A stretch of DNA of 45,483 bases from Chryseobacterium gleum (GCA_945902775.1 CAMDMY010000013.1:1-45483), one strand, 5' to 3'. Numbered from the stretch's first letter, positions 24,383 to 34,330 are shown. Numbers and translations are program-made. Notes: generated by a model not told the origin, from the sequence alone.

Positions 24383-26938
24383 TTATATTCCAAATGGGTT
24401 TGGTTCTTCTACTTTTACTGCTGTTGAATCTGATTCACTTTCAGGCTCTGGCAAATATTCACCTGCACATCCATTTACTTGTTCATTGTAATTTTTAGGT
24501 CGATCAAAATCGGTTGTTGAAATACCAATTTTTGGATCTTTATATACTTCATTCATATAATAACCATAAATTGGCATAGCGGTTCTAGAACCTTGACCTT
24601 GTTGTGTTGATCTAAATCGAACACTTCGATCTTCAGCACCAACCCAAACTCCCGTTACTAAATCTGGCGTTAATCCCATAAACCAACCGTCAGAATTATT
24701 TTGAGTGGTCCCCGTTTTACCAGCAGTTGGGGCTAAAATATTTCCATAAGCTGCACCACCTCTCAATCGACTACCTGTTCCAGATTGAATTACTCCTTCC
24801 ATCATTTTTATCATTGTGTAGGCAACATCCTCACTCATTACTTCTTTTGATTCAGATTTAGCACTGTAAATTACATTTCCATTTCTATCTTCAATACGCA
24901 TAATTGTGGTTGGTTGAATATAAACTCCGTGATTTGCAAATGTCGCTTGTGCCCCAACCATCTCAAACAAAGATAAATCCATCGATCCTAAACACATAGC
25001 CGGAACGATATCGTTTTTATGCAATTCAATATTCATATTTGCTAATAATTTAGCAATCGTCTGTGGACCTGCTTTACCTCCCATTTTTTGCATTACCCCA
25101 ACTGTAATATTGTTTTTAGATAATGCTAAACCTTTTGCAACTGAACATTGGCCACCCGTTAAATCACTTGAATTTTTTGGACACCATCTTCCGTCGATAT
25201 TTCCTTCTGGATCAATTAAATCAACGCAATGTGCAATATCAGGAATAAGAGTACAAGGTTTTACAACTCCCATAGCTAATGCTGCTGCATACACGAAAGG
25301 TTTCATTGTTGAACCGACTTGTCTTCTACCTAATCGAACGTGATCGTATGCAAAATGGTCGATATTTACACCCCCAACCCACGCTTTTACGAAACCTGTA
25401 GCTGGTTCTATTGAAATCAAACCTGCGTGTAAATAAGATTTGTAATAACGAATTGAATCATTTGGCGAAATCGTTGTATCTTTTTCCTTAAAGTATCCAT
25501 CTGATTTTTTTCCTTTCCAAGTAAATACTCGCATACTTACAGGTGTGTTGAAAATTTGCTTAATATCAGATTCGCTTACTCCAGCAGCTGCTAAACTTAA
25601 ATAACGTGGACTATTTCTTCTAGCTGAAGACATTATACTTTCTGCCTCCGCATCTGTTAAATCATTTGAAAAAGGGAAGTTTCTTGTGTGACGATTGTTG
25701 TCATTAAATTGAGGTTGTAAGGTTTCACTTAAATGACGCGCCATTGCTTCTTCTGCGTGAAGTTGCATATTAGCATCAATCGTTGTGTAAATTTTTAAAC
25801 CATCTCTGTAAATATCCCAAGGCATACCGTCCTCCCGTTTGTATTTCAACCCTCCATCCGAATTTTTCTCAGAAAATATAGAAGTTAATTCTTTTCTTAA
25901 TCCTTCTCTGAAATAAGGAGCCATACCACGTTTATGATCAACTTCTTGATAATTACATACCAACGGTTTCTTTTTCAAAACATCGTACTCTTCTTTTGTA
26001 ATTGTGACACGCAATGCAGCATTTTTAGAATTACTGTTTTTCAACCATTGAAACATTACTTGGTTTCTTCTGTCTAGAGCTCTAATACTGTCTTCAGCTC
26101 TTTTCTCAGTAATAGCCGCTTTCGTTACAGCACTCATAGAAATTCCATCTCTATTCGAGATATAAGCTCTATAATTTTTTATTTGGTGTGTATGAGGATT
26201 GTACAATGTTGGATTTTTACACATTCCTATTAACATTGCCGCCTCGTCTTTCGTTAAGTTTTTAGGCTTTTTATTGAAGTAAACTTTCGCTGCATTTTCA
26301 ATTCCAACGGCATTGTATAAGAAGTCAAATTGATTCAAATACATTGTGATGATTTCTTCCTTTGTATATTGTTTTTCTAAACGAGTAGCAATGATATTTT
26401 CTCTTGCTTTCTCATTGATACGTGTAAAGATTCGTCCGATTTTTCCTCCCGAATTACTTGAATAAGCAACTCCATTTGCTCTTGCAATATCTTCTTTTTC
26501 TCTTTGTTGAAGGGTAAACAATAATTTAGCTAATTGTTGAGAAATAGTAGATGCCCCACCAGCTCCACCTACACTAACAATCGCACGACCAATTGCTTTA
26601 AAGTCAGCGCCAGAATGTTCAATAAAACGCTCATCCTCTGTTGAAATTAAGGCATCTGTTACGAAGGGTGAAATTTCTTTGTAAGGAACACTTGTTCTAT
26701 TGATTTTCCAATACCTTCCTAATTCAGTTTCACCATCATCTGCTAAAACAACCGATGCTAGTAATTCTGGTGGACTAGAAATTAAAGATACCGGTGGTAA
26801 ACTTGAGTCGGGTTGAAACAACAAAAGACTTGTCGCCAATGCTAATGGAAACAAACCAAAAATGTATAACAGACGTGTATACTTCTTTTTTTGAGCCTCA
26901 GTACTCAACGGTTGTTTTTTATTATTTTTCTTATCCAT
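24383..26938 (-). CDS. mrcA: Penicillin-binding protein 1A (bifunctional)
   Basis: Inner-membrane enzyme that polymerises and cross-links peptidoglycan in the periplasm; 851 residues. A membrane helix lies at about 22-41. The glycosyltransferase (GT51) domain has STEDERFIEHSGAD with catalytic Glu101, GGASTISQQLAKLLF (127-141) and the RINEKARENIIATRLEKQYTK block. The transpeptidase domain has SxxK as STMK (543-546), the SxN motif as SKN (607-609) and KTGT at 741-744. The tail is acidic and disordered. Downstream of the mre-mrdA-rodA genes (67-bp gap), as in many Bacteroidota, and upstream of scoA. Confidence 0.96.
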   Translation of the reverse strand: MDKKNNKKQPLSTEAQKKKYTRLLYIFGLFPLALATSLLLFQPDSSLPPVSLISSPPELLASVVLADDGETELGRYWKINRTSVPYKEISPFVTDALISTEDERFIEHSGADFKAIGRAIVSVGGAGGASTISQQLAKLLFTLQQREKEDIARANGVAYSSNSGGKIGRIFTRINEKARENIIATRLEKQYTKEEIITMYLNQFDFLYNAVGIENAAKVYFNKKPKNLTKDEAAMLIGMCKNPTLYNPHTHQIKNYRAYISNRDGISMSAVTKAAITEKRAEDSIRALDRRNQVMFQWLKNSNSKNAALRVTITKEEYDVLKKKPLVCNYQEVDHKRGMAPYFREGLRKELTSIFSEKNSDGGLKYKREDGMPWDIYRDGLKIYTTIDANMQLHAEEAMARHLSETLQPQFNDNNRHTRNFPFSNDLTDAEAESIMSSARRNSPRYLSLAAAGVSESDIKQIFNTPVSMRVFTWKGKKSDGYFKEKDTTISPNDSIRYYKSYLHAGLISIEPATGFVKAWVGGVNIDHFAYDHVRLGRRQVGSTMKPFVYAAALAMGVVKPCTLIPDIAHCVDLIDPEGNIDGRWCPKNSSDLTGGQCSVAKGLALSKNNITVGVMQKMGGKAGPQTIAKLLANMNIELHKNDIVPAMCLGSMDLSLFEMVGAQATFANHGVYIQPTTIMRIEDRNGNVIYSAKSESKEVMSEDVAYTMIKMMEGVIQSGTGSRLRGGAAYGNILAPTAGKTGTTQNNSDGWFMGLTPDLVTGVWVGAEDRSVRFRSTQQGQGSRTAMPIYGYYMNEVYKDPKIGISTTDFDRPKNYNEQVNGCAGEYLPEPESESDSTAVKVEEPNPFGI

Positions 26939-27005
26939 TCTTACTGTTGAATTAGTAGTGTAAAAATATTAAATCTTTTAATCAAATAACGTTCTTTTAC
27001 TAGAT

Positions 27006-28403
27006 TTATTGAAGGATATAACTTCTCTGGCTATCTAGTTTTAAAAGTATAAACATAAACATAGAAAACGACATCATCGATGATCCTCCATAACTGAAAA
27101 ATGGCAGTGGAATACCAATTACGGGAGCAAAACCTATGTCCATTCCGATGTTAACAGCAAAGTGATAAAACAAAATCATTGCTACGGTATATGCATACAC
27201 CCGAACAAAACGAGATCGTTGTCTTTCAGCAATCATAATAATTCTGAAAAGCATATACATATACAAACAAACCAAAACGAAAGTTCCTACAAAACCCCAT
27301 TCTTCAGCAAATGGACAAAAGATAAAATCTGTTTCACTTTCTGGTACGTGATTACTTTCAACACTTGAAACAGATGCTTTGTTGTATCCTTTTCCTAAAA
27401 ATCTTCCGGAACCTACTGCCGCCATTGCTCGGTTTCTGTTATAATCTTCTCCATCTGGATCTTCTCTTAAACCTAAGAAAAGTTCGATACGATCTTTCTG
27501 GTGTTTCGCCATTCCTTGAAATAAGAAATTAACACTTGAAGCAATTAATGTACTTAAAGTAAAGCCTATAATCACAATGATTAAAGCATTTTTTCGATCT
27601 CTTTTAGAACCAATATAACGTAAGAAAAACAAACTCAATAAGGCTAAAATCACCAGTGTTGTAACTACTCCGGCAAAACCTGGAATTTTAACACTTGGCA
27701 TAAAATCAAAAGTGATAACGTTATTACTTACTAATAGTGTCGCTAAACACAAAAAGACAACAGCAAACATGATCGGAATAAAGTGACTTCCTACCCACGT
27801 CTGTTTAAATTTGATTCCAGGAATTAAATTTACCAACTTCAATACTAATGGGTCATAGGTAATTCCTTCTCGATACATTACAAATAGAAAGGACGTAAAT
27901 ACCACAAATGTTCCAGCATCTGGTTGCAATAAAATCAACACCATTGGTATTAAAATAATGACATTTGCCATTAATACCGTTTGTAAATTTTGTAATTTAA
28001 TATTTACACTGCTTATATAACGTGCTAGTAATAAGGATGTTCCTATTTTAGCAAACTCTGCAGGTTGAATCCCTAACGTACCTATACCTAGCCAAGCTCT
28101 TGCACCATTTTTAGCTGGCATAAACAATACTACAACTAATAAAATAAGAGTAAAAATGTATATTGGAGTAGCAAATTTTCGATAAATATCTGCATCAATA
28201 AGGAGTACTAATAATCCCAAGAAAAGAGACACTAACAACCAAACGACTTGCTTTCCATACTTTTCTGAATAAGAAAATAAGTTGGGAGAGTCTGGATTAT
28301 AAGCTGTTGAATATACTGTAGCCAAACCCATTAACATCAATATGATGTAAACACTAAAAAGTGGCCAATCAATATTTGTTGTTATTTTTTCTCCTCTTCT
28401 CAT
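27006..28403 (-). CDS. rodA: Rod-shape-determining SEDS glycosyltransferase RodA
   Basis: SEDS-family peptidoglycan polymerase that works with PBP2 during cell elongation. 465 residues with about ten membrane helices starting at residue 14 (LFSVYIILMLMGLATVYST). Conserved features include LGIGTLGIQPAEFAKIGTSLLLARY, the catalytic-type loop LLQPDAGTFVVF, and near the C-terminus ESETDFIFCPFAEEWGFVG and GIPLPFFSYGGSSMM. It is longer than E. coli RodA because of an extended middle segment near LKLVNLIPGIKFKQTWVG, which is usual in Bacteroidota. Starts 3 bp from the mrdA stop. Confidence 0.95.
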   Translation of the reverse strand: MRRGEKITTNIDWPLFSVYIILMLMGLATVYSTAYNPDSPNLFSYSEKYGKQVVWLLVSLFLGLLVLLIDADIYRKFATPIYIFTLILLVVVLFMPAKNGARAWLGIGTLGIQPAEFAKIGTSLLLARYISSVNIKLQNLQTVLMANVIILIPMVLILLQPDAGTFVVFTSFLFVMYREGITYDPLVLKLVNLIPGIKFKQTWVGSHFIPIMFAVVFLCLATLLVSNNVITFDFMPSVKIPGFAGVVTTLVILALLSLFFLRYIGSKRDRKNALIIVIIGFTLSTLIASSVNFLFQGMAKHQKDRIELFLGLREDPDGEDYNRNRAMAAVGSGRFLGKGYNKASVSSVESNHVPESETDFIFCPFAEEWGFVGTFVLVCLYMYMLFRIIMIAERQRSRFVRVYAYTVAMILFYHFAVNIGMDIGFAPVIGIPLPFFSYGGSSMMSFSMFMFILLKLDSQRSYILQ

Positions 28404-28406
28404 TCT

Positions 28407-30257
28407 TTAGTATATCGAAAAATCTAAAATTCGTTTTTCTTTCAATGTGTCTGAAACTGTACCTTTTAAATACTTCTCCATCATTAAGCCTGCAATTGGT
28501 GCCGCCCATGTTCCTCCAAAACCAGCATTTTCAATAAATACAACGATTGAAATTTTAGGATTATTCATCGGAGCAAATGCTAAGAATACTGAGTGATCTT
28601 TCTTCGGTTTATTTTCAACAGTTCCTGTTTTACCACAAGTTAAGAATTTAGTATTTCTAGCCTGGCGACCAGTTCCTCCATCTTCATGAACTACTCGGCG
28701 CATTCCTTCTTGAATAGTAGCAAAATGTTTTGCCTCGACCATCGTCATGTGTTTCTTTTTAAACTGAGGTAATGGCCCATTTTTCCCAATAGATTTTACA
28801 AAATGAGGAGTGTAATACCATCCCTTATTTGCAATCATTGCTCCTACGTTTGCCATTTGAAGTGGAGTTAATTGCACCTCTCCTTGTCCGATTGAAATTG
28901 ATCGAATAGTTGAAAAAGCCCATCGATGATGTCCGTACCATTTATCATAATACTTTGCATCTGGTATTAATCCTGAAGTTAAACCTGTAATGTCTGTATC
29001 AAACTTAGATCCCAAACCAAAACTGTGCATGTAATCTGACCATTTATTTAATCCTATTTCAGCATCAATAAAATTATTTTTACTTTTTCCTTGCTGAATA
29101 ATTCGCTTAGTAACAGCATAATAATACGGATTACATGAGAATTTAATCCCATCTGCTAAATTTCCTGCCGATGGATGATCGTGACAACCTACCATGCTTT
29201 TATTACACGGAAATCCTGATTCAGGTGTAATTACTCCTTCTTGAAGTCCAATTAATGATTGTAGTAATTTAAAAATTGAACCTGGTGGATATTGAGCTGC
29301 TAAAGGTCTAGGATATAATGGTTTTTGCGGGTCTCTTGCCAACGCAGGATAATTCATTGTAATATTTCTCTTACCAACCAATAAATTCGGGTCAAATGAT
29401 GGGGCAGAAATTAAAGCTAATATTTCACCTGTTGAAGGTTCAATTGCAACAACACATCCTCTTTTTCCTTTCAATAACTTTTCACCGTAAGCTTGCAATT
29501 CAATGTCAATTCCAAGAATCATATTAGGTCCTTGTTTCGCAATCGTATCGTATTTACCTTCCATATACGATTCAACATCATTATTTAAAGCGGAAGTTAC
29601 AATGTATCGAATTCCTTTTTGTCCACGTAAATCTTTTTCATAAAAACGTTCGATACCGGCTCTACCCATATTATCTCCTGCTTTATAGAAATGGTCTGCT
29701 TCAATTTCTTCACGGTAGACCTCTGATAAATATCCAAAAATATTCGCACCGTTTGCATACGTGTAACTTCGCATACTAGTCACTTCTTCATAAAATCCCG
29801 GGAACTCTTCAAGATGAGACGCAATGTTCGCAATCTCGTCTAAGGTCATTTCTTTGATAAATGGGTATGGTCTTACATCTTGATAATTCGAAGTTGTTTT
29901 TCCAGTGTATGGATTTTTATATTTCCCTTCACCCTTTACAATTTCTCTAAATCTAGCTTTTACTTTTTCAGGTGTCCAACCAATTAATTTCGCAAAAGCA
30001 ACTGTATCGAAGTCCTTCATATTGGCTTCAATCATCATTAGATTATAATACGTGCGATTAGAAACTATTTTCTTTCCGTGTCGATCGTAAACAGCTCCTC
30101 TAGGTGGACTAATTTCTTTTCTTTTTTCAGCAATTTGTTGCGCTCTTAAAGCCCAACTATCATCAATCACTTGCATGTAAAATAACCTCGAAGTGTAGAT
30201 AAAACCTACAACTATAATAAAGGATATAATTACATACTTACGGGTATCGAAATTCAT
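28407..30257 (-). CDS. mrdA: Penicillin-binding protein 2 (elongation transpeptidase)
   Basis: Cross-links peptidoglycan for lateral wall growth, partner of RodA. 616 residues with an N-terminal membrane helix (9-22, VIISFIIVVGFIYT), the dimerisation domain (PPRGAVYDRHGKKIVSN at 51-67), and the transpeptidase: SxxK as SIFK (327-330), SxN as SCN (374-376) and KTGT (543-546). The mreD stop region overlaps its start by 4 bp, and rodA follows after 3 bp, so translation is probably coupled. Confidence 0.96.
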   Translation of the reverse strand: MNFDTRKYVIISFIIVVGFIYTSRLFYMQVIDDSWALRAQQIAEKRKEISPPRGAVYDRHGKKIVSNRTYYNLMMIEANMKDFDTVAFAKLIGWTPEKVKARFREIVKGEGKYKNPYTGKTTSNYQDVRPYPFIKEMTLDEIANIASHLEEFPGFYEEVTSMRSYTYANGANIFGYLSEVYREEIEADHFYKAGDNMGRAGIERFYEKDLRGQKGIRYIVTSALNNDVESYMEGKYDTIAKQGPNMILGIDIELQAYGEKLLKGKRGCVVAIEPSTGEILALISAPSFDPNLLVGKRNITMNYPALARDPQKPLYPRPLAAQYPPGSIFKLLQSLIGLQEGVITPESGFPCNKSMVGCHDHPSAGNLADGIKFSCNPYYYAVTKRIIQQGKSKNNFIDAEIGLNKWSDYMHSFGLGSKFDTDITGLTSGLIPDAKYYDKWYGHHRWAFSTIRSISIGQGEVQLTPLQMANVGAMIANKGWYYTPHFVKSIGKNGPLPQFKKKHMTMVEAKHFATIQEGMRRVVHEDGGTGRQARNTKFLTCGKTGTVENKPKKDHSVFLAFAPMNNPKISIVVFIENAGFGGTWAAPIAGLMMEKYLKGTVSDTLKEKRILDFSIY

Positions 30258-30769
30258 CGTTCTTTTGGCTTAGCTACAAAGATAACTTGTAAAAAGATAC
30301 AAAGTAAAAAAGATAGGGGAACACTTAAAATAGTTTTTTGAAGAATGAAACCTAACTCACTCATGTTAAACATTTCGAGGATGAAAAACCATAAATGGTG
30401 AATCAATAAAAGCAATCCATAAACAGAAATAAACCAACGCTGTCCCATCTCTATAAAAGAAGCTTCTTTGATTGTATCGTAACCTTCACGTGGGGAAAAT
30501 ATTTTAAAAATAATTGGACGCATGTATGCTACTAAAAGTAAAGCAGAAGTATGAAGACCATACGTATCTGAAATAGCATCTATACTTAACCCCATAACAA
30601 AAGCTAGGACTAACAAAAGCAAAATACTCGTTTCAAAAGGCAACAACATTATGAACAATGGATAGATCATGATTTGAATACCTAAACCGATCTCCAATTG
30701 ATTAAAAACCAATGATTGAATCAATACAAACAGTATAAAACGTATAAGTTGTGTTACGATTAATTTCAT
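30254..30769 (-). CDS. mreD: Rod-shape-determining protein MreD
   Basis: A 171-residue inner-membrane protein with five or six predicted helices, no cytoplasmic domain, and the MreD pattern FVLIQSLVFNQLEIG... LVLAFVMGLSIDAISDTYGLHTSALLLVAYMRP. It acts with MreC in the elongation complex. Assignment rests on topology, this motif and its place between mreC and mrdA; it overlaps each by 4 bp, a sign of translational coupling. Confidence 0.92.
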   Translation of the reverse strand: MKLIVTQLIRFILFVLIQSLVFNQLEIGLGIQIMIYPLFIMLLPFETSILLLLVLAFVMGLSIDAISDTYGLHTSALLLVAYMRPIIFKIFSPREGYDTIKEASFIEMGQRWFISVYGLLLLIHHLWFFILEMFNMSELGFILQKTILSVPLSFLLCIFLQVIFVAKPKER

Positions 30770-31605
30770 TCGACTTTATCTTCTGGAATTTCTTTTTCTA
30801 ATTTCTCTTGCTCTTCACGCAATAAGTTCTTTATCACATAAACATTTTGAATCTTTCTGTAATCTTCAGAATATATGAATGTTACATCCCAAAGTGGCTT
30901 GCCTTCAATTGTTTTTAATCGTTCGATTTTTCCAACCATTAAACCTCTTGGGAAGATACCTGAACCACCTCTAGTGACAATATTCGACCATTTTTTGATC
31001 TTCATGTCATTTGAAATCCCACTAATAGAACCTCTTCTTGGATCTCTCCCGTCCCATTTTAATAATCCAAATGCTCCTGAAGACTCAATAATAACATCCA
31101 CATTAATACTTTCTGTTAATACAGATTTGATTACAGAATAGTGTTGGCTTACATTATGGATAACACCAACAATTCCTTTATCAGAAAAGACTCCCATCCC
31201 TCTTTTTACGCCTTGTTTACGGCCAATATTGAGGGTGAAAAAGTTATTTCTTTTACTGCAAGAAGAATTGATGATTTGGCCAGAAATATATTCGTATTGT
31301 TGTTGGTAAAGTGTATCTTCAATTTTCACTAATTTACTATTCAAACGAATAAAACTAGAAGAGATTTTTTTACGAAGACGTATATTTTCTTCCTGCAAGA
31401 ATTTATTATTTTCTCCTAAATTCCAGTATTTAGTAATACTGTTTTTTCCTTCTAAAATGGTAGAAGAAACTGCCGATGCACTCGAAATATATTGTGAACG
31501 AGGAAAACTTAAAGACGTAAAGTAAGTTGAAAGTGCAAAAATTTGCAACAATACAAACAACATAAAAATTCTGAAACGTCTAAAAAAGGCAATTAAATTA
31601 TGCAT
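30766..31605 (-). CDS. mreC: Rod-shape-determining protein MreC
   Basis: Bitopic inner-membrane protein whose periplasmic part activates PBP2. 279 residues: a membrane helix at about 11-31, a coiled coil (about 60-105, ENNKFLQEENIRLRKKI), and the beta domain with NIGRKQGVKRGMGVFSDKGIVG and GRDPRRGSISG, plus VTRGGSGIFPRGLMVG near 210-225, which are MreC signatures. An acidic/basic helical tail follows. It starts 52 bp after the mreB stop, and that gap contains a hairpin (31623-31649). Confidence 0.95.
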   Translation of the reverse strand: MHNLIAFFRRFRIFMLFVLLQIFALSTYFTSLSFPRSQYISSASAVSSTILEGKNSITKYWNLGENNKFLQEENIRLRKKISSSFIRLNSKLVKIEDTLYQQQYEYISGQIINSSCSKRNNFFTLNIGRKQGVKRGMGVFSDKGIVGVIHNVSQHYSVIKSVLTESINVDVIIESSGAFGLLKWDGRDPRRGSISGISNDMKIKKWSNIVTRGGSGIFPRGLMVGKIERLKTIEGKPLWDVTFIYSEDYRKIQNVYVIKNLLREEQEKLEKEIPEDKVE

Positions 31606-31622
31606 TTTCGAAAAAATAGGAA

Positions 31623-31649
31623 AGTCCTGAAACCTTAAGCATCAGGACT
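31623..31649 (-). terminator. Hairpin between mreB and mreC (attenuator-like)
   Basis: AGTCCTGA (31623-31630) and TCAGGACT (31642-31649) form a perfect 8-bp stem with an 11-nt loop. On the minus strand it follows the mreB stop and is itself followed by TTCCTATTTTTT, a T-rich tract. It looks like a weak intrinsic terminator within the operon, which would give more mreB than mreC message. Confidence 0.6.
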
Positions 31650-31657
31650 ATATAAAA

Positions 31658-32683
31658 TTAATCTCTTATCAAGAATTGGTAACGATCTATATTTTTCAAT
31701 GCGATACTTGTACCACGAGCAACCGCTCTCAATGGATCTTCTGCGATGTGTACAGGTAATTTTGTTTTCGCTGAAATACGACTATCTAAACCACGCAACA
31801 TAGAACCACCACCTGCTAAATAAATACCTGTTTTAAAGATATCTGCAGAAAGTTCTGGAGGTGTCATTTCTAATGCACTATGAATCGCTTCTTCAATTTT
31901 ACAGATTGTTTTATCTAAAGCGTAAGCGATTTCTGAATAAGTAACAATTATTTCTTTTGGAATACCTGTCATTAAATCTCTTCCATGAACAGCTAAATCT
32001 TCTGGTGGAAAATCCAATTCAGGAATAGCAGAACCAACTTGAATTTTAATTTGCTCAGCTGTACGCTCACCCACTAAAATGTTATGCTGACGTCTCATAT
32101 ATTCCTCAATATCAGAAGTGAAGTCATCACCAGCAATACGAATTGATTTATCACAAACAATACCTCCTAAGGCGATTACCGCAATTTCAGATGTACCACC
32201 ACCTATATCAATAATCATGTTTCCCATTGGCTCTTCAACATCGATACCGATACCTAAAGCAGCAGCCATTGGTTCATGAATAAGGTAAACTTCTTTTGCT
32301 CCAGCATGTTCAGCAGAGTCACGAACGGCACGTTTTTCAACTTCTGTAATTCCTGAAGGAATACAAATTACCATTCTTAATGCTGGATTAAATATTTTCT
32401 TTCCTGGGTTAATCATTTTAATCATCCCACGAATCATTTGTTCTGCACATTGAAAATCGGCAATTACACCATCTCTCAAAGGTCGAACTGTTTCAATTAA
32501 TTTGTGCGTTTTTCCATGCATTTGCTGCGCTTTCTTACCGATAGCAACAATTTTCCCTGTTTGAATGTCACGCGCAACAATAGAAGGCTCATCAACTACT
32601 ACCTTGTCATTCATAATGATAAGTGTATTTGCTGTTCCCAAATCAATTGCAATTTCTTGCGTTAAAAAGCTAAATAATCCCAT
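31658..32683 (-). CDS. mreB: Rod-shape-determining actin homologue MreB
   Basis: Cytoplasmic, membrane-associated actin-like ATPase that directs lateral wall synthesis. 341 residues, full length. Phosphate-binding loops IAIDLGTANTLI (12-23) and MIIDIGGGTSEIAVI, the VCIPSGITEVEKRAVRDSAEHAGA segment, and the adenosine-binding YLAGGGSMLRGLD near 287-299 are all present, as is the membrane-binding hydrophobic N-terminus MGLFSFL. It is the first of mreB-mreC-mreD-mrdA-rodA, 88 bp after purH; that gap holds a stem-loop. Confidence 0.98.
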   Translation of the reverse strand: MGLFSFLTQEIAIDLGTANTLIIMNDKVVVDEPSIVARDIQTGKIVAIGKKAQQMHGKTHKLIETVRPLRDGVIADFQCAEQMIRGMIKMINPGKKIFNPALRMVICIPSGITEVEKRAVRDSAEHAGAKEVYLIHEPMAAALGIGIDVEEPMGNMIIDIGGGTSEIAVIALGGIVCDKSIRIAGDDFTSDIEEYMRRQHNILVGERTAEQIKIQVGSAIPELDFPPEDLAVHGRDLMTGIPKEIIVTYSEIAYALDKTICKIEEAIHSALEMTPPELSADIFKTGIYLAGGGSMLRGLDSRISAKTKLPVHIAEDPLRAVARGTSIALKNIDRYQFLIRD

Positions 32684-32728
32684 TTTTGACCTTGTACTTT
32701 TATATAGTATAATTCGTTTTTCCTCTTC

Positions 32729-32760
32729 CGTAGTTATAGATTTACAATCTATTTTCTACG
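32729..32760. other. Stem-loop in the purH-mreB gap
   Basis: CGTAG (32729-32733) pairs with CTACG (32756-32760) and, inside, ATAGATT (32736-32742) pairs with AATCTAT (32746-32752) across a TAC loop. No T-run follows on the minus strand, so this is more likely an mRNA structure (leader of mreB or 3' end of purH) than a strong terminator. Confidence 0.5.
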
Positions 32761-32771
32761 AAAATAATAAA

Positions 32772-34301
32772 TTAATGTTTAAAATGTCTATTTCCTGTAA
32801 AAACCATTGACATTTCGTTCGCATTACAGTAATCAATTGACAATTCATCTTTGATTGATCCTCCTGGTTGAATAACCGCATTAACACCTGCTTTTTTAGC
32901 AATTTCAACACAATCAGGGAATGGAAAAAATGCATCAGATGACATCACAGCTCCATTTAAATCAAATCCAAAAGATTTTGCTTTATCAATTGCTTGAACC
33001 AAAGCATCAACTCTAGAAGTTTGACCGGTTCCACATGAAATTAATTGATTGTTTTTAGCAAATACAATTGTGTTTGATTTTACATGTTTTACCAATTTAT
33101 TTGCAAATAATAAATCTTTAATTTCTGTTGCAGTTGGTTTTAAATTTGTTTTACAAACTAAATCTGCTTCTGTTTCAGTTACTAAATCTTTATCTTGTTC
33201 TAAAACACCGTTCAAAATTGTTCTGAATTGGCGTTTTGGTAATTCAATATTTTTCTGAACTAAAATAATTCTGTTCTTTTTACTTTTTAATAATTCTAAT
33301 GCTTCTGCATTATAGCCTGGAGCAATAACAACTTCGCAAAATAATTCATTTACTTCTACTGCAGTATCTAAATCGATTTCTTTGTTTGCAATTAAAATTC
33401 CTCCAAAAGCACTTACTGGATCAGTTGCTAATGTGTCAACATATGCTTGTTTCAATGTTGGACGAACAGCTAAACCACACGGATTATTGTGCTTTAAAAT
33501 CGCAAAAGCTGGATCACCATGTTGAAATTCACCCATTAAGTTCACAGCTGCATCTACATCCAATAAATTATTGTATGACAACTCTTTACCGTGTAACTTA
33601 TCGAAAATAGCATCTAAATTTCCGTGGAAAATTCCTTTTTGGTGCGGGTTTTCTCCGTATCTTAATACTTCAGATTTTTGGACACTTTGTTTAAACACTT
33701 CTTTTTCACCTTGGTTGAAGTAATTAAAGATATGTGTGTCATAATGAGAAGAAACATTAAAAGCATCACGAGCAAATGCTCTTCTTTCTGCTAAAGTTGT
33801 TGTTCCTTTTGAAACGTGTAATATTTCTAAAAATGGAGCATATTGTTCTTGGCTAGAAAGAATCACAACATCTTGGTGATTTTTAGCGGCCGCACGAATC
33901 AATGAAATGCCTCCGATATCTATTTTTTCAATAATTGCTTCATGAGAAGCACCTGACGCTACTGTTGCTTCAAATGGATATAAATCAACGATTACTAAAT
34001 CAATTTCAGGAATTTCAAATTCAGCAATTTGAGCTTGATCTTCTTGTAAATCTCTTCGGTTCAATATCCCTCCAAATATTTTTGGATGCAATGTTTTTAC
34101 ACGTCCACCTAAAATTGAAGGATAAGATGTTAAATCCTCTACTCTTTCTACTGGAATTCCAAGATCTTCGATAAAAGCTTGCGTGCCTCCTGTTGAATAG
34201 ATTGTGACTTTATTTGAGTGTAATTCACGAATTATTGGCTCTAAACCAGTCTTATCAAATACTGAAATTAATGCCGCGGAGATTTTTTTTGATGCGTTCA
34301 T
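32772..34301 (-). CDS. purH: Bifunctional AICAR transformylase / IMP cyclohydrolase
   Basis: Catalyses the last two steps of IMP synthesis in the cytoplasm. 509 residues from the ATG at 34301. The N-terminal cyclohydrolase has ISVFDKTGLEPIIREL and YSTGGTQAFIEDLGIPV, and RVKTLHPKIFGGILNRR; the transformylase part has RYGENPHQKG, AILKHNNPCGLA with the catalytic Lys-His pair, SAFGGI, and SDAFFPFPDCVEIAKKAGV at the C-terminus. The -7 element TAATTTTG (34323-34330) lies 21 bp before this ATG and overlaps a more upstream in-frame start, which is therefore unlikely. purH directly before mreB is a common Bacteroidota order. Confidence 0.97.
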   Translation of the reverse strand: MNASKKISAALISVFDKTGLEPIIRELHSNKVTIYSTGGTQAFIEDLGIPVERVEDLTSYPSILGGRVKTLHPKIFGGILNRRDLQEDQAQIAEFEIPEIDLVIVDLYPFEATVASGASHEAIIEKIDIGGISLIRAAAKNHQDVVILSSQEQYAPFLEILHVSKGTTTLAERRAFARDAFNVSSHYDTHIFNYFNQGEKEVFKQSVQKSEVLRYGENPHQKGIFHGNLDAIFDKLHGKELSYNNLLDVDAAVNLMGEFQHGDPAFAILKHNNPCGLAVRPTLKQAYVDTLATDPVSAFGGILIANKEIDLDTAVEVNELFCEVVIAPGYNAEALELLKSKKNRIILVQKNIELPKRQFRTILNGVLEQDKDLVTETEADLVCKTNLKPTATEIKDLLFANKLVKHVKSNTIVFAKNNQLISCGTGQTSRVDALVQAIDKAKSFGFDLNGAVMSSDAFFPFPDCVEIAKKAGVNAVIQPGGSIKDELSIDYCNANEMSMVFTGNRHFKH

Positions 34302-34322
34302 CTTACTATTTAAAATAAAGAA

Positions 34323-34330
34323 CAAAATTA
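34323..34330 (-). promoter_or_regulatory. Predicted purH promoter -7 element
   Basis: Minus-strand TAATTTTG, exact TAnnTTTG match, 21 bp before the purH ATG at 34301. It sits between the end of the protease gene's terminator and purH. Confidence 0.6.
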
